DNA of 64,000 nt from Clostridia bacterium (GCA_900770165.1 CAAGJJ010000175.1:42406-106405), one strand, 5' to 3'. Shown: positions 24,308-32,730, counted from the first letter of the stretch. Made by a program: numbers and translations. Notes: generated by a model from the sequence alone, not told the origin.

Positions 24308-25159
24308 TTATAACTCTTTTTCAATATTTTTCTTTATCTTTTTATCAGGCTGCTTTGAATCAAAATCATCATGTTCAAGAAAATTTTCAAAATCAATTCT
24401 TTCTATTTCACATAATTCTTTTGCTTCTGAAAGCCAGTCAGAAAAGTATTGAGATTGTGCATCATTAAGTGATTTCTTTATATTCTTTAATCGTTCTATA
24501 TTCGGATTTTCTATTACACATTCATCTAAAAATGTTTCTAATGCACCTATTTCAGTCCATTTTTTAAAGTTATTCTGCTTTTCAAGATAATCAATTCTTC
24601 CCCTGATTAAGTCTGCATATCCCTGTGGAATATGTGCTGTGCTTGTAAACTCTGTTTTATACTCAGTAAGCTTAATCCAGTTATATGAACAAAATCCCTG
24701 TTCGGTATCGCCAAAGCTTTTATATGGACAGTCTTCATATGTATGATTCTTTGCGTACGATACACTTACTAATTTAAGGGGATACTTAAGCCTGTCTATT
24801 TCTCTGTCATAGCATCCGATATCTATGCCTATACTTCTGTTTGCATCTGTAAATTCATCTATTTCCTTAAGATTTGGAAAATCCCCATTATAATGCAGGT
24901 TATCTTTTACCGTTTTCCCTGCTCCCGTATATGAAAGATGAAAATATGGTCTGTCATTATTCCAGAAAGCTAACAATTCATACATATCATACTTAGGACT
25001 TCCATCCTCTTTTGTTCCTAAGTTACCATAATCCTGATATGTGTCTTCAATATATCCACAGCCAAATTCTTTAGGAATAAGACATGCAAACTTATCCCCA
25101 CAGGCTATATTTGCTTTTTCTGTATCTACATTTGCTCTTAACCAACTAAATGAACCCAT
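24308..25159 (-). CDS. Accessory protein, MGSFSWLxAN type
   Basis: A 283-residue soluble protein. The N-terminus (MGSFSWLRANVDTEKAN, then LIPKEFGCGYIED...YGNLG) resembles a conserved unknown protein common in Firmicutes phages and conjugative elements. The C-terminal half is helical, and the last eight residues, KKNIEKEL, repeat those of the kinase at 23011-23931. Function is unknown. It lies three bases downstream of the next unknown gene, in an accessory operon. Confidence 0.75.
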   Translation of the reverse strand: MGSFSWLRANVDTEKANIACGDKFACLIPKEFGCGYIEDTYQDYGNLGTKEDGSPKYDMYELLAFWNNDRPYFHLSYTGAGKTVKDNLHYNGDFPNLKEIDEFTDANRSIGIDIGCYDREIDRLKYPLKLVSVSYAKNHTYEDCPYKSFGDTEQGFCSYNWIKLTEYKTEFTSTAHIPQGYADLIRGRIDYLEKQNNFKKWTEIGALETFLDECVIENPNIERLKNIKKSLNDAQSQYFSDWLSEAKELCEIERIDFENFLEHDDFDSKQPDKKIKKNIEKEL

Positions 25160-25161
25160 AT

Positions 25162-25971
25162 TTATCTCTCCATTTCTTTATTATTCTTATCGTTTTTAAC
25201 TGTTTTTTCCGGCTCTTTTAAATATTCTCCTGAATAATCAATACTGAAGCCTTCATTAAGCATATCTTCATAATCATCAAAACCGCTTTGTGATGCTTTG
25301 ATATCCAGATATTCAGCCAATGGATATGCAATGGTTTTATCTCTATAAGGATTACAAATGTCAATATATCTGTTTGGATTTCTGATATATTCAAGTTCCT
25401 TCTTTATTCTATCTTCCCTGCTTATTTTATTATATATTCTTTTATATTCAGCGACAGTTTTATCAAATTCAGCCTTAATAATCTCAAGCTCCTTATCATT
25501 AAGAGCTACTTCCATTTCTCCTGCATCACTAATTTTTAGAATATTTCCGGCTATATCAGGATATCTTAACTTCAGTTCTTCTGTATCATATACAGTCACA
25601 GCTACAATAACCTTAAAATCATCATTAGTCTCAACTCCATAGAAATTAACCTGATAGGTGTCGTCATGCCATGCATCTGTATATATCCCTGCTGCCTTAG
25701 TTAATTCATCTGTTTCATAAAGATAAAGTGTTTTCTCTCCAATGTCTTCATCTTCTGTAAGGTCACTAAAATCTAACAAATCAGGAGTAATACGGACTTC
25801 TCCTATAGAAGGATTCTTTGTATTAAATTTTTCTTCTGCTGCCTTAAAACCTTCCCTGTAGGCTTCTTTCTGAATATCTTCTATAAGCTGAATTATAAGA
25901 TTTTCTGCTCCTGCCGGGCTTGTACTCCATATTATACTTCTTACTTTATTTCTTATTTCTATGTTATTCAT
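25162..25971 (-). CDS. Unknown accessory protein with Lys/Asn tail
   Basis: A 269-residue acidic protein without recognised domains. A central region (residues 80-160) looks mixed alpha/beta. It ends VKNDKNNKEMER, one of the recurrent tails described in the findings. Stops and starts of its neighbours lie within six bases, so it is part of a tight operon. Function is unknown. Confidence 0.75.
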   Translation of the reverse strand: MNNIEIRNKVRSIIWSTSPAGAENLIIQLIEDIQKEAYREGFKAAEEKFNTKNPSIGEVRITPDLLDFSDLTEDEDIGEKTLYLYETDELTKAAGIYTDAWHDDTYQVNFYGVETNDDFKVIVAVTVYDTEELKLRYPDIAGNILKISDAGEMEVALNDKELEIIKAEFDKTVAEYKRIYNKISREDRIKKELEYIRNPNRYIDICNPYRDKTIAYPLAEYLDIKASQSGFDDYEDMLNEGFSIDYSGEYLKEPEKTVKNDKNNKEMER

Positions 25972-25977
25972 ATATCA

Positions 25978-26262
25978 TTACCTTTCATAATCTACTTCTT
26001 TTATATTTTTTATATTTTTATCATAAGTATCTTGTAGTTTTAACCATAATATTCTGCTTGTATCTGTTGCATACGCTAATCTAAAAGCATAAAAAATATC
26101 TATATCTTTATTTCCATTTATGATTTCTGTCAAATCTTTTAGATTAATTCCAGCCAGATTGCTGAATTGTTTATAAGATAAATTTGATTCTTTTATGTAT
26201 TCTTCTACATAATATCCCGGATGAAATATAGTTTTGTTATTTATCTTTAAAAAGTTACTCAT
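25978..26262 (-). CDS. HigA-like XRE antitoxin without adjacent toxin
   Basis: A 94-residue protein with the HigA-type layout: HPGYYVEEYIKESNLSYKQFSNLAGIN, then the recognition helix and EIINGNKDI, then RLAYATDTSRILWLKLQDTYD. These proteins normally repress their operon and neutralise a HigB RNase. No HigB-like gene is next to it. It ends NIKEVDYER, like other accessory proteins here. It may be a solitary antitoxin acting against host HigB, or a regulator of this operon. Confidence 0.8.
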   Translation of the reverse strand: MSNFLKINNKTIFHPGYYVEEYIKESNLSYKQFSNLAGINLKDLTEIINGNKDIDIFYAFRLAYATDTSRILWLKLQDTYDKNIKNIKEVDYER

Positions 26263-26291
26263 TAAAATCCTTCTTTCTCTTTACAAACAAA

Positions 26292-26744
26292 TTATTCCCT
26301 CTCATATTCATGTTTATTTTTGCTTATATTTTTATCTTTTTCTAACTGTCTGTGTTCATTAATAAGGTCAATAATTGTCTTATATTCATCACTGAGAAGT
26401 AGTGGTTCAACGCCTTCTTTTTCAGCTCTTATGATTTTAGTCTGAATCTTACCGTATATGTCTGAACCATAAAGCTTTTCATTCTTGGCTTCTTCAAAAG
26501 CTTCCTTTACAAAATCTCCAAAATAGTAACTGTCTTTTACATTGTTATTTAAAAATCTTTTAATCTCATTGATATCAGAATAATAGCTGCTCCAAAGTAA
26601 ATTATGTGGCATATGAAATACTATAGAATCATCTGAAAAATCAAATTCATATGTGTAATCAGTTGTATTCATTCCTAACTCAAGGTTTAAATGTTGATTA
26701 GCGTATATTTCTAACCCCTTCTGTAGTCCTTCTTTTAAATTCAT
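26292..26744 (-). CDS. Unknown accessory protein with Lys/Asn tail
   Basis: A 150-residue acidic protein of unknown fold with aromatic-rich strands near residues 25-60 and helices afterwards. It ends NISKNKHEYERE, again the recurrent tail. It lies 30 bases upstream of the HigA-like gene. No function can be assigned. Confidence 0.7.
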   Translation of the reverse strand: MNLKEGLQKGLEIYANQHLNLELGMNTTDYTYEFDFSDDSIVFHMPHNLLWSSYYSDINEIKRFLNNNVKDSYYFGDFVKEAFEEAKNEKLYGSDIYGKIQTKIIRAEKEGVEPLLLSDEYKTIIDLINEHRQLEKDKNISKNKHEYERE

Positions 26745-26765
26745 AGCATATTTCCTTTCCCTTTT

Positions 26766-27452
26766 TTATCTTAAAAAATCATCAATGTTTTTGTAACTCT
26801 TAAACTGTATTTTAGGTTCAGGCTTTTCCTTATCGTATTTTTCATGGTAAAGTTTTAACATTTCACTGCATAAATCATCCTTCATTGTATTTTCAAGTGC
26901 CAGTTTTAAAGAACTAGCTTCACAGGTTATATCATTATCTCTAAATTCAAAGCCCCTGTTTTCACCATGTCCTTTATAAACAACCATTGCGACATTTCCA
27001 TAAATAATCTGTCCTGAAAGTAATGTGGCAAATGCATTGACTTCATTGAATCTGTCATCTAATAAAAATTCATCATTACAAATCATATCAACCTTTAAAT
27101 TACCAATGTTTGTTTTATGGAAATATGATATTGTACCTTCAACTGTATCTCTTAAGCTTTCATAACCTGTATAATCCTTAAGTTCTACTTTATCCTTTGG
27201 AGTTATAATTAATATTTTAGTAAGCTCAGTACTATAAATACTACCATTCTCATTAAATGTTATATTGTACTCATTACAAAAATCTTCAATGATATCTTCA
27301 GGTATTTCAAACCTTTCAGGGTCATCTCCTAACTGTCTCATTAATCTGCTTACTTCACCTCTTGCTGTATCCTTAGCCTTTAATTCCGGCTCATTATAAC
27401 CTTTATCTATGGCAGCCTTGTATAAATCATCCCATGTATAATTATTTTTCAT
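26766..27452 (-). CDS. DUF3846-domain accessory protein
   Basis: A 228-residue protein. The region from about residue 80 to 165 (KILIITPKDKVELKDYTGYESLRDTVEG...DMICNDEFLLDDRFN...LLSGQIIYGNVAMV, shown here in parts) has the order of motifs of the DUF3846 family, a small domain frequent on phages and plasmids, with unknown function. The N-terminal 70 residues are a helical addition. Its start overlaps the HEPN-like gene by 11 bases, so expression is coupled. Confidence 0.65.
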   Translation of the reverse strand: MKNNYTWDDLYKAAIDKGYNEPELKAKDTARGEVSRLMRQLGDDPERFEIPEDIIEDFCNEYNITFNENGSIYSTELTKILIITPKDKVELKDYTGYESLRDTVEGTISYFHKTNIGNLKVDMICNDEFLLDDRFNEVNAFATLLSGQIIYGNVAMVVYKGHGENRGFEFRDNDITCEASSLKLALENTMKDDLCSEMLKLYHEKYDKEKPEPKIQFKSYKNIDDFLR

Positions 27453-27933
27453 AAACTTTTTCCTCTCTGTTCTTTAATTTCTGTTTGATGTTTTTAGCTT
27501 TATTTTTTACTTTGTTTTTATTAAGTTTTTCAGATTCAAGTATTTCATCATACATGTTCTTTGTAAGTCCAAGTACTTTTGATACCTGAAGAAGGTCAGC
27601 ATTATTTTCAACTATTTCCATATCTGAATATCTTCCCATACTTTCCCATGAAGAAATTTTATTAGACATGGCTGCAAGTTCACGATATTTTGCTATAAAG
27701 TTCTTATCATATTCATCCATAGCAATAAAAAGACTTGCTATATTATGTGCAAAATATTCAGGAGACTTTTTACTTACACCATATACATTATTAAGATAAT
27801 ATTTAAGACATTTTTCCAATGCCTGCTGTGTATGATATGCTGCCAAGTCTTTTAAAAATGGTACTCCTGAAGCATCACAGTCTAACAACATTGCCGCTGT
27901 ATATATGTCTGCTTTTATTCTTCCTATTTCCAT
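27442..27933 (-). CDS. HEPN-domain-like protein
   Basis: A 163-residue helical protein. AAYHTQQALEKCLKYYL and HNIASLFIAMDEYD match the HEPN-domain pattern of a helical bundle with an H...ALEK.LK helix. The RNase motif RxxxxH is not seen, so it may be a non-catalytic HEPN like those partnering minimal nucleotidyltransferases. The tail is extremely basic (KLNKNKVKNKAKNIKQKLK). It follows the MNT-like gene by 36 bases. The start has an AAAGGAGAG site. Confidence 0.65.
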   Translation of the reverse strand: MEIGRIKADIYTAAMLLDCDASGVPFLKDLAAYHTQQALEKCLKYYLNNVYGVSKKSPEYFAHNIASLFIAMDEYDKNFIAKYRELAAMSNKISSWESMGRYSDMEIVENNADLLQVSKVLGLTKNMYDEILESEKLNKNKVKNKAKNIKQKLKNREEKVYEK

Positions 27934-27969
27934 ATCCCTTTTCTCTCCTTTATTTTACTCTAAATTTGT

Positions 27970-28305
27970 CTACATTTTGTATATCACTATACCATTTGTG
28001 TCTATTTCTTCCTTTAAATCAGCGTTTAAATCGTTATATATAAAAATATCACACGCATTGCCGATATAATTTTCAATATTACCAAAGAAATTGAAGAAAA
28101 AGGTATTAGAACAGTCATAATCAGATACAATACAAATAGCGAAATCATCCGGAATATCAGGTTTAAAAACAATTATACTGTCTACAATTCTTGTATTTCT
28201 GTTAAATTTTTCAGCCAACATTGCTAATCTGGATAATTTTATCCTTTTAGCATTTGAAATTCCTGCATCATTAAGTTTTTCATTTATAGTCTTTATATCT
28301 GTCAT
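27970..28305 (-). CDS. MNT-like (degenerate nucleotidyltransferase) protein
   Basis: A 111-residue protein whose C-terminus, DIFIYNDLNADLKEEIDTNGIVIYKM, is the typical end of minimal nucleotidyltransferases (VDLV...LpxxLrxeIlreGxxlY). The GSxxxxxxD catalytic loop is not clear; FAICIVSDYDCSN lies where the SDxDL stretch would be. With the HEPN-like gene directly downstream, it resembles a HEPN/MNT module with degraded catalytic residues. Confidence is moderate because the resemblance is short. Confidence 0.55.
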   Translation of the reverse strand: MTDIKTINEKLNDAGISNAKRIKLSRLAMLAEKFNRNTRIVDSIIVFKPDIPDDFAICIVSDYDCSNTFFFNFFGNIENYIGNACDIFIYNDLNADLKEEIDTNGIVIYKM

Positions 28306-28335
28306 AAATTTTTACCTTCCATAATTTAAAATAAG

Positions 28336-28363
28336 ATTATATAAAACAATTGTTTCATATAAC
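28336..28363 (-). promoter_or_regulatory. 28-nt near-perfect palindrome between topB and MNT-like gene
   Basis: ATTATATAAAAC/ATTG-centred arms pair over 28 bases with only two G:T pairs on the minus-strand RNA. It could be an operator or a weak terminator for the topoisomerase gene, although no long T run follows. Confidence 0.4.
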
Positions 28364-28413
28364 CCTATTTTATAAAATTTATAATTTAAACCTATTATAA
28401 TTAAGCTTTTTCA

Positions 28414-30570
28414 TTAACCCTTTGAATAAGTTTTTTCATTTACAAATTCAAATCCTGTCTTATGATTGTCTTTATCAAGCACCAGTCTGGCTTTAGACTT
28501 CTTTCCTGATTTCCATGTGAATGTATAAGCTTTAGTCTTGCCCTTATTTATAAGGTCTTCCAAATCACTTTCCTTCATCTTATGTCCGAAAACATCAAAA
28601 TTTAATGAAAAACCACATCCGTCTTTCTTAGGATTACAATACCATCCAAACTTACTTTCAGATAAAGTTTTATTACAGCATGGGCAGTTATGTTCTTTAG
28701 TTGATTTACCATTCTTATTAAAATGTATCTCAGGCTTTTCAGTATTATTTAATACATTCTTTACAGTATCCTTTACATAATCATCAATATATGTATCAAA
28801 ATCCTGTGGACTTAATCTGCCTTCTGCAATATCTGATAACTTTTCTTCCAAAAATGCAGTCTTTTCCGGACTGACAAGCTGATTATCAAAAGTTGCTATT
28901 ACAGGAATAATCTGTTTACCTGCCTCTGTAGGTGTTACCTTCTGGTTTTTATCTATCTTTATATATTCCCTTTCTGCCAGCTTCTTTATAATATCGCCTC
29001 TTGTAGCAGATGTTCCTATACCACATGTTTTAATCTGCTCCCTTAATTCTTCATCTTCTATAAACTTGCCTGCTTTTTCCATAGCAAGTATAAGTGAACC
29101 GGTATTATAATATGGTGGTGGTGTAGTTTCCATTGCATTTAATTCAAATTCAGCATTGGTAATAACCTGCCCCTTAGTTACTGTCGGAAGGTTATCTGAA
29201 TCATCTTTTTCACCATATAAAGCCTTGAATCCTAAATCAGTCACATGTTTTCTTGTTTCAAACAGTTTTTCACCATTAGGAGCTTTATATGTAATTGCAA
29301 TTGAATCATATGTATATGGTGGCATAAATACAGCCTTAAATCTGTTACATATATATCCATATACAGTCTTTTCAATAGATGATAAAGAAGCCGGATTATG
29401 ACTGCCTGTACAGTAATCTGTAGGCACTAATGCATAATGGTCTGTAATCTTACTGTCATCCACATACTTTTTAGGAACTGTTTTACCTGTTTTAGCTTTA
29501 ATTTCTGCTGCTACGGCACTTGATAATACTCTTGCATCTGTTCTTGGATATGTAGTGAATTTCTTTTCATATAACGACTGTAAAACAGCTAATGTCTGGT
29601 CAGGACTTATATGAAGTGATTTTGAGCAAAGATTCTGTAAATCAGCAAGGTTAAAAAGTAATGGTGCATACTCTGTTTTCTTTGTTGTCTTTACATCTTC
29701 TACCGTAAGTGTACCTGACTTTTTAAATTCTGCCTGTAAGCTTTCTGCATCCACTTTTTTTAGGAATCCCGTATCATTATATAAAGCCGGTGAATCAAAG
29801 AATCTGCTTCCTTCTACAGCCTTCCATTTAGCATTACCTGATTTAACGCCATAATAATCAGTCTTTACAAACTCATCTATTTCTTTTTGTCTTTGTACAA
29901 TCATTGCCAGTGTAGGTGTCATAACCCTGCCGACTACAATAAGCCCGCCACTGGTAAGAGTAAAGCCCTGTGTAAAATTCATCCCTATAAGCCAGTCTGC
30001 AATAGCACGCTTATATCCGCTTGCTATCATATCCTTATAAGCACTATAAGGCTTTGCTGTCTTTATTCCATTGATGATTGTTTCATCAGTCTGGGAATCT
30101 ATCCATACCACCTTTTCATTTTTTACATTAGAAGGTGTGGTTAAATCATCAAATTTCTTATTAAAAATCTGATTACGGATAAGAGCCTGAATATAAATAC
30201 CTTCTCTTCCACTATCACCGGCATAATAGATAGTATCAACATCCTTAGCCTTATAAAGCTTCTTAACAACATTAAACTGCTTGTATGTTGTTGGATTTTC
30301 CTTATATACATAGCTTTGTGGAATAATAGGAAGTGTATCTTTACTCCATCTTGCAGGCTTGAAATCTTTATCTGTAATCTTCTTTCCTTCACGCTGTTCA
30401 TCCACATTTCCGAGTGTAATTAAATGTCCTACAGCCCATGTAATCTGAATATTTTTATCAAGCACAGGTGAATATCCTTCTAAATATCCATCACTTTTAG
30501 TTCCTTTAACCTTAAGTGCTTTAGCATATGTCATTGCTACACTGGGTTTTTCTGTTATAAATATATCCAT
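28414..30570 (-). CDS. topB: DNA topoisomerase III (TopB-like)
   Basis: A 718-residue type IA topoisomerase. The TOPRIM domain has FITEKPSVA (5-13) and the acidic site DSGREG (119-124), a DxGREG form common in conjugative-element enzymes. The catalytic tyrosine is Tyr341 in FTTYPRTD. A Cys4-type zinc finger is near the C-terminus (CPCC...CNPKKDGC). It relaxes and decatenates DNA with single-stranded regions and may resolve transfer or replication intermediates. TopB genes are regular cargo of Firmicutes conjugative elements. A promoter-like box lies about 60 bases upstream. Confidence 0.93.
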   Translation of the reverse strand: MDIFITEKPSVAMTYAKALKVKGTKSDGYLEGYSPVLDKNIQITWAVGHLITLGNVDEQREGKKITDKDFKPARWSKDTLPIIPQSYVYKENPTTYKQFNVVKKLYKAKDVDTIYYAGDSGREGIYIQALIRNQIFNKKFDDLTTPSNVKNEKVVWIDSQTDETIINGIKTAKPYSAYKDMIASGYKRAIADWLIGMNFTQGFTLTSGGLIVVGRVMTPTLAMIVQRQKEIDEFVKTDYYGVKSGNAKWKAVEGSRFFDSPALYNDTGFLKKVDAESLQAEFKKSGTLTVEDVKTTKKTEYAPLLFNLADLQNLCSKSLHISPDQTLAVLQSLYEKKFTTYPRTDARVLSSAVAAEIKAKTGKTVPKKYVDDSKITDHYALVPTDYCTGSHNPASLSSIEKTVYGYICNRFKAVFMPPYTYDSIAITYKAPNGEKLFETRKHVTDLGFKALYGEKDDSDNLPTVTKGQVITNAEFELNAMETTPPPYYNTGSLILAMEKAGKFIEDEELREQIKTCGIGTSATRGDIIKKLAEREYIKIDKNQKVTPTEAGKQIIPVIATFDNQLVSPEKTAFLEEKLSDIAEGRLSPQDFDTYIDDYVKDTVKNVLNNTEKPEIHFNKNGKSTKEHNCPCCNKTLSESKFGWYCNPKKDGCGFSLNFDVFGHKMKESDLEDLINKGKTKAYTFTWKSGKKSKARLVLDKDNHKTGFEFVNEKTYSKG

Positions 30571-30630
30571 ATCATTTTCCCTTCTTAATTATTAATATGA
30601 AGTAATTGTATCAATCTGATAATTTTCATT

Positions 30631-30653
30631 TATTGTAAAAAGGACTAATTATT
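30631..30653 (-). promoter_or_regulatory. Promoter-like box upstream of topB
   Basis: On the minus strand AATTAGTCCTTTTTACAATA precedes the topoisomerase start by about 60 bases. It is the closest match to the box at 17931-17952 (shared TAATTAGTCCTTTTTA). Confidence 0.5.
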
Positions 30654-30666
30654 ATAAAAATAAAAA

Positions 30667-30688
30667 AAGCCGATATTTCTACCGGCTT
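30667..30688 (-). terminator. Terminator after the small membrane protein gene
   Basis: On the minus strand AAGCCG/CGGCTT forms a hairpin with a ten-base loop, followed by seven T. It separates the first two minus-strand genes from topB. Confidence 0.8.
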
Positions 30689-30692
30689 AATG

Positions 30693-31091
30693 TTAATCAT
30701 TATCTTCTTTATTATAAGCATCATCAAAAATATCATCTGAAAATTCATCTTCAACAGAATTAATGTATTCCTTATATGCAGCTTTTCTTAATTTCCTTTC
30801 AGTGATTTTTTTCTCTGCACTGCTTTCTTCTACTTTTTTAATAGTCTTTCTGCCTATTTCAGTCTTTTCAAGCTGTCTTTTTAACTTATCCTTTGGCTTT
30901 TCTGTACTACCCTTTTTTCTTATAAGACGGTAAACATAATAAGCAACAAATAAAGCAAATACTCCTGACAGTTTTAAATAATTCAGATTGTCAAAAATAA
31001 CAGCTATAATTATGGTTAATAATATAAATAATGAATATACAATTATATTTCTTATAGTTTTCTGCCTCTGTGATAACATACTTATTTTCAT
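30693..31091 (-). CDS. Small membrane protein with basic cytosolic tail
   Basis: A 132-residue protein with two adjacent transmembrane helices (about 15-33 and 40-58) followed by a strongly charged helical tail (KLKRQLEKTEIGRKTIKKVEES) and an acidic end. The topology suggests both ends inside. No family is recognised. It is second in the first minus-strand operon, 11 bases after the SSB-tip protein. Confidence 0.7.
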   Translation of the reverse strand: MKISMLSQRQKTIRNIIVYSLFILLTIIIAVIFDNLNYLKLSGVFALFVAYYVYRLIRKKGSTEKPKDKLKRQLEKTEIGRKTIKKVEESSAEKKITERKLRKAAYKEYINSVEDEFSDDIFDDAYNKEDND

Positions 31092-31102
31092 CTCCTTATC
31101 TT

Positions 31103-31375
31103 TTAATCAAACGGTAATTCTTCATCATCCGTATAATCAGCCTTTAAGAACGGATTATCTTCATTATCTGTAAACATAGATACCTGTCCATCAGCTTTAT
31201 CAGTATTTGATTCTGTTTTAACATTATCAGGATGCTGAAATGTAGCCCATTGTCTTTTTATTTCATCCTTTACCTGACTTCTTTTTTCAAACTCATTTAT
31301 TAGCTCATTTTCAAGTCTTGTCGGATTTTCTATTGTAATTATTACTATTCCGTCTTTTCTTATTATTTCTGTCAT
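31103..31375 (-). CDS. Small protein ending in an SSB-like acidic tip
   Basis: A 90-residue protein; the ATG at 31375 has AAAGGAG upstream. The first ~45 residues are a short beta/helix segment, then comes a disordered linker with Asn, Asp and Thr, then the end TDDEELPFD. Apart from the extra final Asp this resembles the DDDLPF tip by which single-stranded DNA-binding proteins recruit partners such as topoisomerase III. There is no OB fold, so it is not an SSB itself. It leads the operon located just upstream of topB. Confidence 0.65.
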   Translation of the reverse strand: MTEIIRKDGIVIITIENPTRLENELINEFEKRSQVKDEIKRQWATFQHPDNVKTESNTDKADGQVSMFTDNEDNPFLKADYTDDEELPFD

Positions 31376-31426
31376 GTTTTTTTCTCCTTTCATTAAACAC
31401 AATATAACACATATTAATATTCATTC

Positions 31427-31450
31427 TTTTATAAAAAGGCTTAATTATTG
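31427..31450 (-). promoter_or_regulatory. Promoter-like box of the first minus-strand operon
   Basis: On the minus strand AATTAAGCCTTTTTATAAAAG lies about 55 bases before the start at 31375, with GTTATATT as a possible -10 downstream. It belongs to the set at 30631, 17931 and 22993. Confidence 0.5.
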
Positions 31451-31590
31451 GTGTTTTAAAAAAATCTTCAAAAATTTCTCAAAAAAGCTGAAAAATCAAA
31501 AAAATAAAACAAAAAAGTAACATACATAGGATGTAAGGCGTTAAAGCCTACGAAAAATAAAAAAATGAAATCTAAAGGAGATTAAAAGTT

Positions 31591-31797
31591 ATGCATGATA
31601 TTATTGAGCATTACGGAAAAGTTATTATCGCATTAGGAGCAATCGCAGCAGCAGCTACAATTCTTATCGCTGTAGTTAAGCAGGTTGGTAAGAAGACAAC
31701 AACATCAGTAAATGGTATCAACTATGAGAACCAGATTAATGATGCAGCAGCTAACGCAGCAGGTCAGAGTTCTACTATAACTCCAGAAGGTAAGTAA
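31591..31797 (+). CDS. Small single-pass membrane protein, highly expressed type
   Basis: A 68-residue protein with one strong hydrophobic helix (VIIALGAIAAAATILIAVV, about 11-29), a short basic stretch and a hydrophilic Asn/Ala-rich tail. It has an AAAGGAG site, a very regular codon choice (repeated GCA, GTT, GGT) like the pilin gene, and its own terminator, all signs of high expression. A pilin-like, holin-like or channel-associated role is possible; no family is recognised. It is the first plus-strand gene of the divergent pair of operons. Confidence 0.75.
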   Translation: MHDIIEHYGKVIIALGAIAAAATILIAVVKQVGKKTTTSVNGINYENQINDAAANAAGQSSTITPEGK

Positions 31798-31812
31798 TCT
31801 ACATAGTAAAAA

Positions 31813-31849
31813 GATAAGGCTTGTACTTATGTACAGGTCTTATTTTTTT
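31813..31849 (+). terminator. Terminator after the small membrane protein gene
   Basis: ATAAGGCTTGTAC pairs with GTACAGGTCTTAT and is followed by seven T, 15 bases after the stop. Confidence 0.85.
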
Positions 31850-31871
31850 ATAAAGGAAGAAGGTGAATAAT

Positions 31872-32060
31872 ATGAAAATCAAATGGATTAATAAAATAAG
31901 TAATGATACAGGTTATGTAAAGAAAATACATACTAAAAATGAAGTATATTTTGAAAATACATATGTTTTAGAAGAAGCCTGTGATTACAAAAAACCTGAA
32001 GGAATTATAAAGAAATTAAATAGTATATGTCCTCAAAATACCTATGAACCATGTATTTAA
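31872..32060 (+). CDS. Small protein of unknown function
   Basis: A 62-residue protein beginning MKIKWINKISNDTGYVKKIH; the ATG at 31872 is preceded by GAAGAAGGTG at eight bases. It is hydrophilic with a C-terminal Cys pair 17 residues apart (ACDYKK...SICPQN). No family is recognised. It precedes the YdjM-like gene by 11 bases. Confidence 0.6.
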   Translation: MKIKWINKISNDTGYVKKIHTKNEVYFENTYVLEEACDYKKPEGIIKKLNSICPQNTYEPCI

Positions 32061-32071
32061 GGAGATAGTTT

Positions 32072-32590
32072 ATGAATGGTAATTGTCATTTCATTTATGC
32101 AGGTGCAGTTACAGGCATGATTGCACTTAATATAGATAAACTGCCTTTAGGGATGGAAAATAACAGTACTACTGCTACCCTGTTAATTCTCGGTGGACTT
32201 ATAGGCGGAATACTTCCGGATATAGATAATCCAAACAGCTATATGGGTAAATTATCTGTTCCTGTATCTACTGTTATTGCTAAAATAGGTGAAAGCTTTG
32301 GTAAAAAAGGTAAGAATCACCGTGGAATTTTCCATGACCCTTTTATTTATATAATAGGGCTTGTTTTATCTTATCTTTTTATGAAGCCCCTTACAGGCTT
32401 ATTTATAGGATGCCTGACACATGTTTTCTTGGACATGTTTAATCCGGTTGGTGTTCCTTTTATGTTGGGAACTAAACATTTGCATCTTGGTAGAATATAT
32501 AGTGGAAGTAAAGAAAGTGTCGTATTTACTTGGATTAATGTGGCTCTGGTACTATGCTTAGGCATTGGATGTTTCTTATTTATATATTAG
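32072..32590 (+). CDS. YdjM-like membrane metal-dependent hydrolase
   Basis: A 172-residue integral membrane protein of the YdjM/DUF457 (LexA-binding inner-membrane hydrolase-like) family. Signature motifs are visible: GGILPDIDNPNSYMG (residues 46-60), HRGIFHD (about 83-89) and HVFLDMFNPVGVPF (about 116-129), the usual metal-ligand pattern between membrane helices. The substrate is unknown in most members. It is frequent in Firmicutes mobile elements. Confidence 0.85.
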   Translation: MNGNCHFIYAGAVTGMIALNIDKLPLGMENNSTTATLLILGGLIGGILPDIDNPNSYMGKLSVPVSTVIAKIGESFGKKGKNHRGIFHDPFIYIIGLVLSYLFMKPLTGLFIGCLTHVFLDMFNPVGVPFMLGTKHLHLGRIYSGSKESVVFTWINVALVLCLGIGCFLFIY

Positions 32591-32637
32591 CAAAGCGTTG
32601 TATACAAAATACAATTTAAAAACAAAAATTATTCAGA

Positions 32638-32678
32638 TAGCTGTTGTAAAAGGACTTTTTTGCAACAGTTATTTTTTT
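32638..32678 (+). terminator. Terminator after the YdjM-like gene
   Basis: TAGCTGTTGT and GCAACAGTTA pair across a loop and are followed by seven T. A TATAAT hexamer at about 32689 then marks a possible new promoter for the next operon. Confidence 0.8.
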
Positions 32679-32730
32679 GCCATTTACTATAATTTCCTTA
32701 AAGAATAAAGAAAAACCAGAGGTGATAAAT

